Notes: generated from the letters alone by a model not told the origin. Positions 50,862 to 59,321 are shown, counted from the first letter of the stretch. The stretch: DNA of 64,000 nt from Gordonia phthalatica (GCF_001305675.1 NZ_CP011853.1:3658001-3722000), one strand, 5' to 3'. Translations and numbers: made by a program.

Positions 50862-51668
50862 ATGACCGTCGAGAGCACCACCGACGCTCCGGAATGTCTC
50901 GTCGAGAAGCGCGGGCACGTCCTGATCGTGACGATGAACCGGCCGCACGCGCGCAACGCGCTGTCCGGTCCGATGATGCGGATCATGGAGCAGGCGTGGG
51001 ATCAGGTGGACGCCGACCCCGAGATTCGCGTCGCGATCCTAACCGGCGCGGGCGGCTACTTCTGCGCAGGCGCCGACCTCAAGGCGATGAATCAGTCCGC
51101 GCCCGGCGACTCGTTCGCGAAGGGCGGCTGGGACCTCACCAAACTCCCCGCCCTCCTCAAGGGCCGCCGGCTGTCCAAGCCGCTGATCGCCGCGGTCGAG
51201 GGTCCCGCGATCGCCGGCGGTACCGAGATCCTGCAGGGCACGGACATCCGCGTCGCCGGTGAGAGCGCCAAGTTCGGCGTCTCCGAAGCGAAGTGGGGCC
51301 TGTTCCCGCTCGGCGGCAGCGCAGTCCGCCTGGTCCGCCAGATCCCGTACACGATCGCCGCCGACATCCTCCTGACCGGCCGCCACATCACCGCCGCCGA
51401 AGCCAAGGAGTACGGCCTCATCGGCCACCTGGTGCCCGACGGCACCGCCCTCGACAAGGCCCTGGAGATCGCCGACCAGATCGCCGCCAACGGCCCCCTG
51501 GCAGTCCAGGCGATCCTCAAGACCATCCGAGACAGCGAGGGCCTGCACGAGGAGGAGGCCTTCAAGATCGACGCCGAGCTGGGCGCCACGGTGTTCCAGT
51601 CCAACGACGCGAAGATCGGTCCACGCGCGTTCGCGAACAAGCAGAAGCCGGAGTTCACCGGGGAGTAA
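50862..51668 (+). CDS. echA19: Enoyl-CoA hydratase EchA19 (sterol side chain)
   Basis: A 268-residue crotonase-fold protein. The oxyanion-hole segments are GAGGYFCAGADLKAM and PAIAGGTEILQGTD, and SAKFGVSEAKWGLFPLGG carries the second catalytic acid region. It hydrates enoyl-CoA sterol side chains in beta-oxidation. An AGGAGG at 50852-50857 places the start at the ATG at 50862. The KstR operator and the divergent fadD19 match the Rv3515c-Rv3516 arrangement. Confidence 0.92.
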   Translation: MTVESTTDAPECLVEKRGHVLIVTMNRPHARNALSGPMMRIMEQAWDQVDADPEIRVAILTGAGGYFCAGADLKAMNQSAPGDSFAKGGWDLTKLPALLKGRRLSKPLIAAVEGPAIAGGTEILQGTDIRVAGESAKFGVSEAKWGLFPLGGSAVRLVRQIPYTIAADILLTGRHITAAEAKEYGLIGHLVPDGTALDKALEIADQIAANGPLAVQAILKTIRDSEGLHEEEAFKIDAELGATVFQSNDAKIGPRAFANKQKPEFTGE

Positions 51669-51711
51669 GGGCAGTTGACCCGCACCACCTCGTCGAGCAC
51701 CCTCACAGAGC

Positions 51712-52122
51712 ATGGACATCACTCTCGCTCAAGCCGTACTCGACGCCCAGCCCTTCAGCCGTCTCCTCAATGCGCGGATCACCGAGGTCGGTGACCGCCA
51801 CGTCGTCCTGGAGGTGCCGATCGACGACCGTCTCCGCCAGCAGTTCGGCCTCGTCCACGGCGGCGTGCTGTCGTACCTGGCCGACAACTCCTTGACCTTC
51901 GCCGCCGGCATAGCGCTCGGCGAGAGCGTGCTGACCAGTGGATTCACCATCGATTACCTGGCCGCGGCGCGGGACGGGGACGTGGTCCGGGCCACCGCGA
52001 CGCTGACGCACGGCGGTCGCCGCAAGGCGTCGACGCGGTGCGAGATCGAGGTCGTCGCCGCGGACGGAACGGCGAAGCTGTGCGCCGTCGCCATGGGCAC
52101 CTCGCTGTCGACCGCCGCGTAG
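51712..52122 (+). CDS. PaaI-family hotdog thioesterase
   Basis: A 136-residue hotdog-fold thioesterase (RQQFGLVHGGVLSYLADNSLTFAAG with the HGG motif, and SGFTIDYLAAARDGD). It should hydrolyse a CoA thioester, possibly releasing dead-end sterol-CoA intermediates or free CoA, given its position 43 bp downstream of echA19 on the same strand. The substrate is not determinable. A small hairpin follows the stop. Confidence 0.87.
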   Translation: MDITLAQAVLDAQPFSRLLNARITEVGDRHVVLEVPIDDRLRQQFGLVHGGVLSYLADNSLTFAAGIALGESVLTSGFTIDYLAAARDGDVVRATATLTHGGRRKASTRCEIEVVAADGTAKLCAVAMGTSLSTAA

Positions 52123-52127
52123 CCCAA

Positions 52128-52144
52128 CGGGTGTCATTCACCCG
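52128..52144 (+). terminator. Hairpin after the thioesterase gene
   Basis: CGGGTG (52128-52133) and CACCCG (52139-52144) pair around a 5-base loop, 6 bp after the stop. A larger imperfect hairpin with GCGACATCGG/CCGATGCCGTCGC arms lies at ~52220-52252. The 52123-52341 gap holds no gene. Confidence 0.45.
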
Positions 52145-52341
52145 ACAGACAGCACAGTGCCGACGCCGAGGAATCGCGGTACGAAGGAATGGACCACGAA
52201 CTCGGCTCGGCGACGCGGCGGCGACATCGGATCCCCGATGCCGTCGCCGCTACCTTTGAACCCCGGAGTCGACAGGTGTGACCTGTAACACCATCACCCG
52301 ATCGGACGACACTCTGAGTACGAAGCCCACGGGAAGATCGG

Positions 52342-52827
52342 ATGACCACCGAAATGCGCCACCAGACCGCCCGCAAGATCGCCGCCACGGCCGTCGCCCT
52401 CGCCGCGACCGCCGCGTCCGTCGCCGCGCCCGGCACCGCGAACGCGGACCAGAGCAAGACCTACGCCATGCACGACTGCATCAACATCAGCCCGAACATC
52501 GTCGACATGCCGTATCGGCCGTACCGCGTGATCGTCTCGAAGTACCTCTCGAACACCTACCTGGTGATCGACTACACCAGCTACTGGATCGGCGTCGGCT
52601 ACGACTCGGCCGCGCGGCTGGACTGGAAGAACCTCACGACGGGTCAGAAGGGCACACGCATCGCGCGCAATCACATCTCGCCGCCGTATCCGGGCACCCA
52701 TCAGTTCCAGATCCCGACGGCGAAGCTGGGCCCGGGCAAGGTGAAGCTGACGCTGAGCACCGTCAACAGCAACGCGCTGTGGGCCGTCCCCGCACGCAGC
52801 TGCAGCGGCGTCATCGTCACTCCGTGA
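52342..52827 (+). CDS. Secreted protein of unknown function
   Basis: A 161-residue protein with a clear signal peptide: charged start (MTTEMRHQTARK), hydrophobic Ala/Val core and an ANA cleavage site at residues 33-35, so the mature form begins near Asp36. The mature part is beta-rich with many aromatic residues (YLSNTYLVIDYTSYWIGVGYDSAARLDW) and two cysteines, C46 and one near the C-terminus, which could form a disulphide. I recognise no family. It sits in the gap between the echA19 unit and the RNase H-like gene, inside the sterol cluster but without a KstR box. Confidence 0.75.
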   Translation: MTTEMRHQTARKIAATAVALAATAASVAAPGTANADQSKTYAMHDCINISPNIVDMPYRPYRVIVSKYLSNTYLVIDYTSYWIGVGYDSAARLDWKNLTTGQKGTRIARNHISPPYPGTHQFQIPTAKLGPGKVKLTLSTVNSNALWAVPARSCSGVIVTP

Positions 52828-52894
52828 CGCGACCGGAATTGTCGTAGGCCGGCGATACCTTGCCTTCACGAACCCACCCGTGAAGGAGGCCCCG

Positions 52895-53833
52895 ATGTCC
52901 CCGATCCCCGTTGCCCGCCCGTTGGCTCCCGGCATCATCCTCCCCCGCCGATTGCCTCGGCACACCGTCCACCTGGCGGTATCGCGAAGTCAGTTCGGTC
53001 GGTGCCGGTATCTGGCGACGTCGACGCTCGGCAGGTGGTCCGCGATCGTCGCGACCGACCATCCGCGAGTCGCGCTGCTCGACGCCGTCCAGGCAGTCCG
53101 ATCGGCGATTCCCGATGGCCACATCGCGCGAGTCGCCGTCAGGCTTGCCGGGCCGGCGATGACCCGACCGCTGCTCACCGACTTCGAAGCGTGCTTCCCT
53201 CAGATGCTGATCGAGCGTGAAACGGCGGCCGACGGTGCTGCACTCGACCGGATTCAGGCCGACCTCGACGCCCGGATGCGGGCCGACGCGGCCTGCGTCC
53301 CGCCGCTGGTCGTGGCGACCGACGGCTCCGTCGTGAAGAAGGCGACCGGCAGCGGGTGGCTCACTGAACTCGGCGACCACGGCCTGCGCACCTACCCTGC
53401 TCGTCCGTACTGGAATCACGGGTATCGCGTCATCGCCGCGGAGCTCCGTGCCGTGGCCTCGGCGATGGACGCCATCCCCCACCGCCGCTTGCAGTTCCTC
53501 ATCGACAGCCGGCCTGCGATCACCGCACTGCTTCGGTGGCAGCGCAGCGGCCCCAGCGCACTCAGCACCTTCGACAACGCCGTCGACGACTCCCGGACGC
53601 TGTCGAGACTGCGCACACGGGTCGGCGACGAACGCGAGCGCCTCGACTTCACCTGGGTGCCGGGCCACGGCGGGGTCCCCCTCAACGAGGGGGCCGACTC
53701 TCTCGCGAAGTTGGCCCGTCTGCGCATGCAGGGAGTGGTGCCCGTCGACGAGTACCCGACCCGCGCCGCGGCGATCGCCACCGCGTTCGCCGACCAGCAT
53801 CGAGCCGGTACCCACGAATCTGTGGCCGCTTAG
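52895..53833 (+). CDS. RNase HI-like domain protein with N-terminal extension
   Basis: A 312-residue protein whose C-terminal half is an RNase HI domain with the full catalytic set: D143 (VVATDGSV), E183 (AAELRAV), D204 (LIDSRPA) and D268 (LNEGADSL), with H258 in WVPGHGG. It should cut RNA in RNA-DNA hybrids. The first ~130 residues are not a known hybrid-binding domain and may be a degenerate copy of the fold. AAGGAGG lies 5 bases before the ATG at 52895. It is convergent with the F420-type oxidoreductase gene. It is not the normal housekeeping rnhA, which is shorter. Confidence 0.83.
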   Translation: MSPIPVARPLAPGIILPRRLPRHTVHLAVSRSQFGRCRYLATSTLGRWSAIVATDHPRVALLDAVQAVRSAIPDGHIARVAVRLAGPAMTRPLLTDFEACFPQMLIERETAADGAALDRIQADLDARMRADAACVPPLVVATDGSVVKKATGSGWLTELGDHGLRTYPARPYWNHGYRVIAAELRAVASAMDAIPHRRLQFLIDSRPAITALLRWQRSGPSALSTFDNAVDDSRTLSRLRTRVGDERERLDFTWVPGHGGVPLNEGADSLAKLARLRMQGVVPVDEYPTRAAAIATAFADQHRAGTHESVAA

Positions 53834-53853
53834 GACGCGGGCCTAGACCCGGC

Positions 53854-54888
53854 CTAGACCAGCGCACCCAACTGCTGCACCGTCTCGACGTCCTTCGCCG
53901 TCACCATGAGCGTCGTGACCCCGGCGGCTTCCCAGACCTTGATCTGATCTCGGACCTCGTCGGCGGTTCCGACGAGCATGGTCTCGCGGACCATCTCGTC
54001 GGGGACAGCGGCGACGGCCTCGGCCTTTCGACCGGCGCGGAAGAGTCGGCCGATGTCGTCGACCACTTCCTGGTAGCCCATGCGGCAATAGAGGTCGGCG
54101 TGGAAGTTCTTCTCCGCGGCTCCCATCCCGCCGACGTACAGGGCCGTCGACGGGCGGTACCGGTCGAGGGCCGCGGCGACGTCGTCGGTGATGACGCACT
54201 GAACGGTCGCGGAGATCTCGAAGTCCTCGCGTGATCGACGCGCTCCCGGCCTGGCGAAGCCCTCGTCGAGCCACTCGTCGTACATGCCGCGCAGCCGCGG
54301 CGTGTAGAAGATCGCGAGCCAGCCGTCGGCGATCTCGGCGGTCTGCGCCACGTTCTTCGGCCCCTCCGCGCCGAGCCAGATCGGAATGTCGGCACGCAGC
54401 GGATGCACGATCGGCTTCAGCGGTTTGCCCAGCCCGGTGACGCCGGGACCGTCGCGCAGCGGCAGCGGGTAGTGCGGGCCGTCGTTGGTGACGGCGCCCT
54501 CGCGAGCCAGGACGTCACGGACCACGCGCACGTATTCGCGGGTCCGCGCAAGCGGTTTCGCGAAGGGCTGGCCGTACCAGCCCTCCACCACCTGCGGCCC
54601 GGAGACGCCGAGCCCGATGATGTGCCGACCGCCGGAGAGGTGATCGATCGTCAGCGCGGCCATCGCCAGCGACGTCGGCGGGCGGGCCGACATCTGCGAC
54701 ACCGCGGTGCCGAGCCGGAGCGTGCTGGTCGCCGCTCCCCACCAGGCCAGCGGCGTGTACGTATCCGAGCCCCACGACTCCGCGGTGAACACCGAGTCGA
54801 AGCCCGATTCCTCTGCCGCGCGCAACAATTCAGGGACGCCGTCGGGCGGCTGCGCGCCCCAATATCCCAGCTGGAGGCCAAGTTTCAC
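53854..54888 (-). CDS. LLM-class F420-dependent oxidoreductase (Rv3520c-like)
   Basis: A 344-residue luciferase-like TIM-barrel protein: GLQLGYWGAQPPDGVPELLRAAEESGFDSVFTAESWGSD-type N-terminus, GTAVSQMSARPPTSLAMAALTIDHLSGGR and GPQVVEGWYGQPFAKPLARTREYV. This subgroup uses coenzyme F420. Position next to the DUF35-ltp4-ltp3 unit with a shared KstR box matches Rv3520c. A redox step on a sterol side-chain or ring intermediate is probable. Start is a GTG at 54888. Confidence 0.87.
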   Translation of the reverse strand: MKLGLQLGYWGAQPPDGVPELLRAAEESGFDSVFTAESWGSDTYTPLAWWGAATSTLRLGTAVSQMSARPPTSLAMAALTIDHLSGGRHIIGLGVSGPQVVEGWYGQPFAKPLARTREYVRVVRDVLAREGAVTNDGPHYPLPLRDGPGVTGLGKPLKPIVHPLRADIPIWLGAEGPKNVAQTAEIADGWLAIFYTPRLRGMYDEWLDEGFARPGARRSREDFEISATVQCVITDDVAAALDRYRPSTALYVGGMGAAEKNFHADLYCRMGYQEVVDDIGRLFRAGRKAEAVAAVPDEMVRETMLVGTADEVRDQIKVWEAAGVTTLMVTAKDVETVQQLGALV

Positions 54889-54925
54889 TGCGGAGTCCTT
54901 CCGTCAAACCCTTGCGAACCAATAC

Positions 54926-54939
54926 TAGAACGTGTTCTA
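54926..54939. promoter_or_regulatory. KstR-type operator between the LLM gene and the DUF35-ltp4-ltp3 unit
   Basis: TAGAACGTGTTCTA, a 14-bp KstR palindrome identical to the 27605 site. It ends 8 bp before the GTG at 54948, so transcripts of the DUF35 gene are probably leaderless or nearly so. It lies 37 bp from the LLM start. Confidence 0.88.
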
Positions 54940-54947
54940 CTTTGCTC

Positions 54948-55961
54948 GTGTCCAATAGTGCAACCCACCCGTCCCCCGAGGTGCAGGTACCCGCACCCGA
55001 GTCACACATTCTGTCCGCGGAGCTGACCAACACCTTCGCCTACACACGCTCACTCGGACCGGTCCTGTCCCAGTTCGCCCTCGCTCTGCGCGACGGCCGC
55101 ATCGTCGGCAGCCGCGGCTCCGACGGCCGCGTCACCACGCCGCCCGCCGAGTTCGACCCGGTCACCGGAGCCCTCACCACCGACCTCGTCGAGGTCGCCT
55201 CCGTCGGCACCGTCCAGAGCTGGTCGTGGCAGCCCGGCCCCTACGACGGCCACCCCCTCGACAAGCCCTTCGCGTTCGCCCTCATCAAGCTCGACGGCTC
55301 CGACACCGCCCTGCTGCACGCGGTGGACGCCGACGACCCGTCGCAGATGAGCGTCGGCGCCCGCGTTCACGCCGTGTGGCATCCGGTGCGGACCGGCTCC
55401 ATCACCGACATCGCTCACTTCAGTCTCGGCGAGGACGCCACCGCCGCACCGGATCCGACCGGTGACATGACCGTCGACGACGCGGGCAACGTGGTGATCT
55501 CCACCCCGATCACGACGACGATCATGCACTCGGCCGCCGAGGCCGAGAGCTGGTATCTGGAGGGACTGAAGAACGGCAAGCTGATCGGCGGCCGTGTCCA
55601 GACCGGCGAGGTCTACTTCCCGCCGCGCTACGTGAGCCCCGCCGACGGCAGCCCGACCGTCGAGCGCGTCGAGGTCTCCGACACCGGCACCATCACCACG
55701 TTCTGCATCGTCAACGTGCCGTTCCTGGGCCAGCAGATCAAGCCGCCGTACGTGGCGGCCTACGTGCTGCTCGACGGCGCCGACATCCCGTTCCTGCACC
55801 TGGTCCTCGACGTCGACGCCGCAGAGGTCCGGATGGGCATGCGCGTGAATGCCGTGTGGCGCCCGCAGGCGGAGTGGGACCACACGATGCGCAACATCAG
55901 CCACTTCGCCCCGAACGGCGAGCCCGACGCCGACTTCGAGTCGTACCGGCACCACCTCTAG
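54948..55961 (+). CDS. Tandem DUF35/OB-fold protein (Rv3521-like), thiolase/aldolase partner
   Basis: A 337-residue protein with two copies of a DUF35-like OB fold. The first covers ~25-165 (VEVASVGTVQSWSW, MSVGARVHAVWHPVRTGSITDIAHFSL) and the second ~180-337 (VEVSDTGTITTFCIV, VRMGMRVNAVWRPQAEWDHTMRNISHFAP). The parallel blocks show internal duplication. The zinc-ribbon cysteines usual for DUF35 are missing. Such proteins partner thiolase-fold aldolases (for example ChsH2 with Ltp2), so it is expected to bind Ltp4/Ltp3. The GTG at 54948 is preferred over an ATG at 54912 because that one lies upstream of the KstR operator. Confidence 0.86.
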   Translation: MSNSATHPSPEVQVPAPESHILSAELTNTFAYTRSLGPVLSQFALALRDGRIVGSRGSDGRVTTPPAEFDPVTGALTTDLVEVASVGTVQSWSWQPGPYDGHPLDKPFAFALIKLDGSDTALLHAVDADDPSQMSVGARVHAVWHPVRTGSITDIAHFSLGEDATAAPDPTGDMTVDDAGNVVISTPITTTIMHSAAEAESWYLEGLKNGKLIGGRVQTGEVYFPPRYVSPADGSPTVERVEVSDTGTITTFCIVNVPFLGQQIKPPYVAAYVLLDGADIPFLHLVLDVDAAEVRMGMRVNAVWRPQAEWDHTMRNISHFAPNGEPDADFESYRHHL

Positions 55962-55979
55962 AGCGGGAAGGAAAACCAC

Positions 55980-57056
55980 ATGAGTTCACAGAATCTCCCC
56001 GCGTCGAATCTGCCCAGAATCGCAGTCGTGGGATTCGCACACAGCACCAACGACCTCGCGTCCACCGGCACCACCAACGGCGTCGAGATGCTGGTCCCCT
56101 GCTTCCAGCAGTTGTACAGCGATCTCGGCATCAGCCGCACCGACATCGGTTTCTGGTGCAGCGGGTCGTCGGACTACCTGGCGGGCCGTGCGTTCTCGTT
56201 CATCTCGGCCATCGACGCCATCGGCGCCGTGCCGCCGATCAACGAGTCGCACGTCGAGATGGACGGCGCCTGGGCGCTGTACGAGGCGTGGATCAAGATC
56301 GCGACCGGCGAGGTCGACGTCGCCCTGGCCTACGGCTTCGGCAAGGCCTCGGCCGGAGACTCCGATCGGACTCTCGCCCTCCAGACCGATCCGTACACCG
56401 TGCTGCCGCTGTTCCCCGACGCCCGGTCACTTGCCGGACTGCAAGCCCGCGCCGGTCTGGAGTCGGGTGCGTGGACCGAGGCCGACATGGCCGCCGTCGC
56501 CGCCCGGACCACCGGAAAGTCGGTCGACGAGCTGCTGGCCGCCGACTACGTCGCCGATCCGCTGCGCGCCCACGATATCGCGCCGTACACCGACGCCGGC
56601 GCGGCAGTGATCCTCGCGTCCGAGGAACGGGCCCGCGAGTTGGTCGAGAATCCGGCGTGGATCACCGGCTGGGACCACCGCCTGGACACTCCGAACTTCG
56701 GTGCCCGCGACCTGACACGATCGCCGTCCACCGCGATGGCCGCCGACACCGCGTTCGGCGACCGGTCACGCGATGTCGATGTCGCCGAGATCTACGCGCC
56801 CTACACGCATCAGGAGCTGATCGTGAAGCGCGAGCTCGGCATCGGCGATCGCACTCGCATCAACCCGTCCGGCGGCGCCCTGACCGGCCACTCGCTGTTC
56901 TCGGCAGGACTGCAGCGCATCGGCTACGCCGCGCACGAGATCTTGACCGGCACCGCCGACACCGCCGTCGCGCACGCCACCAGCGGCCCGCTGCTGCAGC
57001 AGAACATGGTCGTCACGCTCGCGAGCGAGAAGTCGCTCGCAGGAGGAGAGAACTGA
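55980..57056 (+). CDS. ltp4: Thiolase-fold protein Ltp4-like, lacking the thiolase nucleophile
   Basis: A 358-residue thiolase-superfamily protein of the SCP2-thiolase branch. At the usual nucleophile position the sequence reads HVEMDGAWALYEAW, without Cys, and the C-terminal block is GGALTGHSLFSAGLQR. It is therefore probably not a true thiolase. Ltp3/Ltp4 are required for C24-branched sterol side-chain degradation in Rhodococcus and act as aldol-lyases, which fits. It is 18 bp after the DUF35 gene and overlaps ltp3 by one base (TGATG), suggesting a complex of all three. Confidence 0.85.
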   Translation: MSSQNLPASNLPRIAVVGFAHSTNDLASTGTTNGVEMLVPCFQQLYSDLGISRTDIGFWCSGSSDYLAGRAFSFISAIDAIGAVPPINESHVEMDGAWALYEAWIKIATGEVDVALAYGFGKASAGDSDRTLALQTDPYTVLPLFPDARSLAGLQARAGLESGAWTEADMAAVAARTTGKSVDELLAADYVADPLRAHDIAPYTDAGAAVILASEERARELVENPAWITGWDHRLDTPNFGARDLTRSPSTAMAADTAFGDRSRDVDVAEIYAPYTHQELIVKRELGIGDRTRINPSGGALTGHSLFSAGLQRIGYAAHEILTGTADTAVAHATSGPLLQQNMVVTLASEKSLAGGEN

Positions 57057-58225
57057 TGAGCCGCAATCGCGTCGCGGTCCTCGGAACCGGCCAGACCAAA
57101 TACGTCGCCAAGCGCCTCGACATCACCATGGCGGGCATGGTCCGCGAGGCCATCGACCGCGCACTGGCCGACGCCCACCTGACGATGGACGACATCGACG
57201 CCATCGCCATCGGCAAGGCTCCCGACCTGTTCGAGGGATCGATGATGCCCGAGCTGTCGATGGCCGAAGCCATCGGCGCTGTCGGGAAACCGCTGCTCCG
57301 CGTGCACACCGCGGGCTCGGTGGGAGCATCGACGGCGATCGTCGGCGCGTCGATGGTCGGCAGCGGCATCCACCGCCGGGTGCTGGCCGTCTCGTGGGAG
57401 AAGCAGTCCGAATCGAACGCCATGTGGGCGCTGTCGATCCCGGTCCCGTTCACCATGCCGGTCGGTGCGGGTGCGGGCGGCTTCTTCGCGCCGCACGTGC
57501 GGTCGTACATCCACAACTCGGGAGCGCCCGAGCACATCGGTGCGATGGTCGCAGCCAAGGACCGCCGCAACGGCGCCAAGAACCCGCTCGCGCACCTGCA
57601 CCAGCCCGACCTGACGGTCGAGAAGGTGATGGCCTCCCAGATGCTGTGGGACCCCATCCGTTTCGACGAGACCTGCCCGTCGTCCGACGGCGCGTGCGCC
57701 GTGGTCCTCGGCGACGAGGCCACCGCCGACGACGCGATCGCCGAGGGACGGAAGGTCGCGTGGGTGCACGCCACCGCGATGCGCACCGAGCCGCTGTCCT
57801 ACTCGCACCGCAATGTGGTCAGCCCGCAGGCCGGGCGCGACGCATCCGCGGCGCTCTGGCGCGACGCCGGGATCACCAACCCCCTGGAAGAGGTCGACAC
57901 GGCGGAGATCTACGTGCCGTTCTCGTGGTTCGAGCCGATGTGGCTGGAGAACCTCGGGTTCATGCCCGAGTACCAGGGGTGGAAGTTCACCGAGGCCGGC
58001 GAGACCGAGATCGGCGGCAAGCTGCCGGTGAACGCGTCCGGCGGCGTGCTGTCGTCGAACCCGATCGGCGCGTCCGGAATGATCCGCTGTGCCGAGGCCG
58101 CGATCCAGGTGATGGGCAAGGGCGGCGACCACCAGGTCCCGGACGTCCGCAAGGCCTTCGGCCACGCCTACGGCGGCGGTTCACAGTACTTCTCGATGTG
58201 GCTGCTGGGGGCCGACAAGCCGTAG
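57056..58225 (+). CDS. ltp3: Thiolase-fold protein Ltp3-like (sterol side-chain aldolase candidate)
   Basis: A 389-residue SCP2-thiolase-like protein (RVAVLGTGQTKYVAKRLDITMAGMVREAI N-terminus region, RVHTAGSVGASTAIVGASMV at the nucleophile loop, GGVLSSNPIGASGMIR and YGGGSQYFSMWLL at the C-terminus). The Cys of true thiolases is replaced in the HTAGSVGAS loop, so aldol cleavage is more likely than thiolysis. It is the last gene of the KstR-boxed DUF35-ltp4-ltp3 operon. A 25-bp perfect hairpin follows. Confidence 0.87.
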   Translation: MSRNRVAVLGTGQTKYVAKRLDITMAGMVREAIDRALADAHLTMDDIDAIAIGKAPDLFEGSMMPELSMAEAIGAVGKPLLRVHTAGSVGASTAIVGASMVGSGIHRRVLAVSWEKQSESNAMWALSIPVPFTMPVGAGAGGFFAPHVRSYIHNSGAPEHIGAMVAAKDRRNGAKNPLAHLHQPDLTVEKVMASQMLWDPIRFDETCPSSDGACAVVLGDEATADDAIAEGRKVAWVHATAMRTEPLSYSHRNVVSPQAGRDASAALWRDAGITNPLEEVDTAEIYVPFSWFEPMWLENLGFMPEYQGWKFTEAGETEIGGKLPVNASGGVLSSNPIGASGMIRCAEAAIQVMGKGGDHQVPDVRKAFGHAYGGGSQYFSMWLLGADKP

Positions 58226-58249
58226 CGGGCCAGAACCCGACCGCAACGC

Positions 58250-58302
58250 AGAACGTTGGCGACATCTTGCCGCTCAGAGCGGCAAGATGTCGCCAACGTT
58301 CT
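58250..58302. terminator. 25-bp perfect hairpin between ltp3 and the HxlR gene
   Basis: Arms 58250-58274 and 58278-58302 are perfectly complementary over 25 bp with a 3-base loop (CAG). It lies between convergent genes, with a short CTTCTTC stretch after it. It is far longer than needed for termination. Confidence 0.75.
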
Positions 58303-58308
58303 TCTTCG

Positions 58309-58641
58309 CTACGCCACCTGCTCGGGCATGTTGTTCTGAACGGCCTCCACCAGGGCTCGGACGGCGGCCGCGACGGCCTCGCCCGCCGACGTGAGCGCGT
58401 ATTCCGGATGCGAGGGCTTGTCCTCGGACATCGTGCGGGTCACCAAACCGTCGCCGACCAGCGTCTTGAGGGTCTGCGTCAGCATGCGATCGCTGATGCC
58501 CTCCACTTCCTCACGCAATTCCCAGAAACGCTTCGGCACAGTGCTGAGCTTGCCCATGAGAAGGGCTCCCCAACGCCCGGTGACGTGCGAAAACACCTCG
58601 CGCGACGGGCACTGCTTCGCGAAGACGTCGAAGGGGATCAT
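58309..58641 (-). CDS. HxlR-family transcription regulator
   Basis: A 110-residue winged-helix regulator of the HxlR/DUF24 family: CPSREVFSHVTGRWGALLMGKL, RFWELREEVEGISDRMLTQTLKTLVGDGLVTR. C11 is the conserved redox-sensing cysteine found in HypR/QorR-type members, so it may respond to oxidants or quinones. It is divergent from a DoxX gene with a palindrome (58669-58685) between them, the expected arrangement for autoregulation and control of the neighbour. Confidence 0.9.
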   Translation of the reverse strand: MIPFDVFAKQCPSREVFSHVTGRWGALLMGKLSTVPKRFWELREEVEGISDRMLTQTLKTLVGDGLVTRTMSEDKPSHPEYALTSAGEAVAAAVRALVEAVQNNMPEQVA

Positions 58642-58668
58642 GCTTCGATGCTAGCGCGCAGGGCTTGA

Positions 58669-58685
58669 ACTTACGAAAAGTAAGT
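58669..58685. promoter_or_regulatory. Candidate HxlR operator
   Basis: ACTTAC-GAAAA-GTAAGT is a perfect 6+6 palindrome, 28 bp from the HxlR start and ~90 bp before doxX. HxlR-family operators are typically ACTT/AAGT-type palindromes of this spacing. Confidence 0.65.
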
Positions 58686-58776
58686 GATTGAATCTTGCCG
58701 TCGCCTCGACTACCGGCGGGGCCGACGACGACACCGCCCGGTGTCACCGACGACCTCACACAGGGAGCCCCGCTTC

Positions 58777-59223
58777 ATGAACACCATCAAGACCGGCCAG
58801 TCGCTGACCGTCACCATCGGCCGCGTGATCCTCGGCATCATCTTCATCGCCCACGGATGCCAGAAGTTCTTCGTCTGGGGCATGGACAACGTCGCCACCA
58901 ACTTCGAGGCCATGGGTGCTCCCGTGCCGTCGCTGTCGGCATGGGTCGCCGCGATCGCCGAACTGGTCGGCGGCGGATTGCTGGTCATCGGTCTAGCAAC
59001 CCCGATCGTCGCGGCCATCCTGATCCTCGACATGATCGGCGCCATCTTCATCGCCCACATCGATTACGGCTTCTGGGTCGGCGACGGCGGCTACGAGCTC
59101 GCCCTCGCCCTGATCGCCGGCCTGCTGGCCGTCGGCTTCGTCAACCAGGGACCGCTGGCCGTCGACTCCTACCTGCTGAAGGCGGCGGGCAAGGACGACG
59201 CACGGGAATCGATCGACGCCTGA
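58777..59223 (+). CDS. DoxX family membrane protein
   Basis: A 148-residue protein with four membrane helices and the DoxX pattern (GRVILGIIFIAHGCQKFF, AELVGGGLLVIGLATPIVAAILILDMIGAI, YGFWVGDGGYELALALIAGLLAVGF). DoxX proteins are small membrane proteins linked to redox stress; biochemical role is poorly defined. It is probably repressed by the divergent HxlR regulator. The ATG at 58777 starts just before the first helix. A 17-bp perfect hairpin follows at 59229-59268. Confidence 0.88.
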   Translation: MNTIKTGQSLTVTIGRVILGIIFIAHGCQKFFVWGMDNVATNFEAMGAPVPSLSAWVAAIAELVGGGLLVIGLATPIVAAILILDMIGAIFIAHIDYGFWVGDGGYELALALIAGLLAVGFVNQGPLAVDSYLLKAAGKDDARESIDA

Positions 59224-59228
59224 GACCC

Positions 59229-59268
59229 CGCCGACAAGCGTTGCAACCGTCTGCAACGCTTGTCGGCG
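59229..59268 (+). terminator. 17-bp perfect hairpin after doxX
   Basis: Arms CGCCGACAAGCGTTGCA (59229-59245) and their complement (59252-59268) with a 6-base loop, 5 bp after the doxX stop. Confidence 0.75.
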
Positions 59269-59321
59269 TCTGGCGCGGCGATCAGAGTGGGGTCCCCGAC
59301 CGCTCTACGAGAGGACCCACC

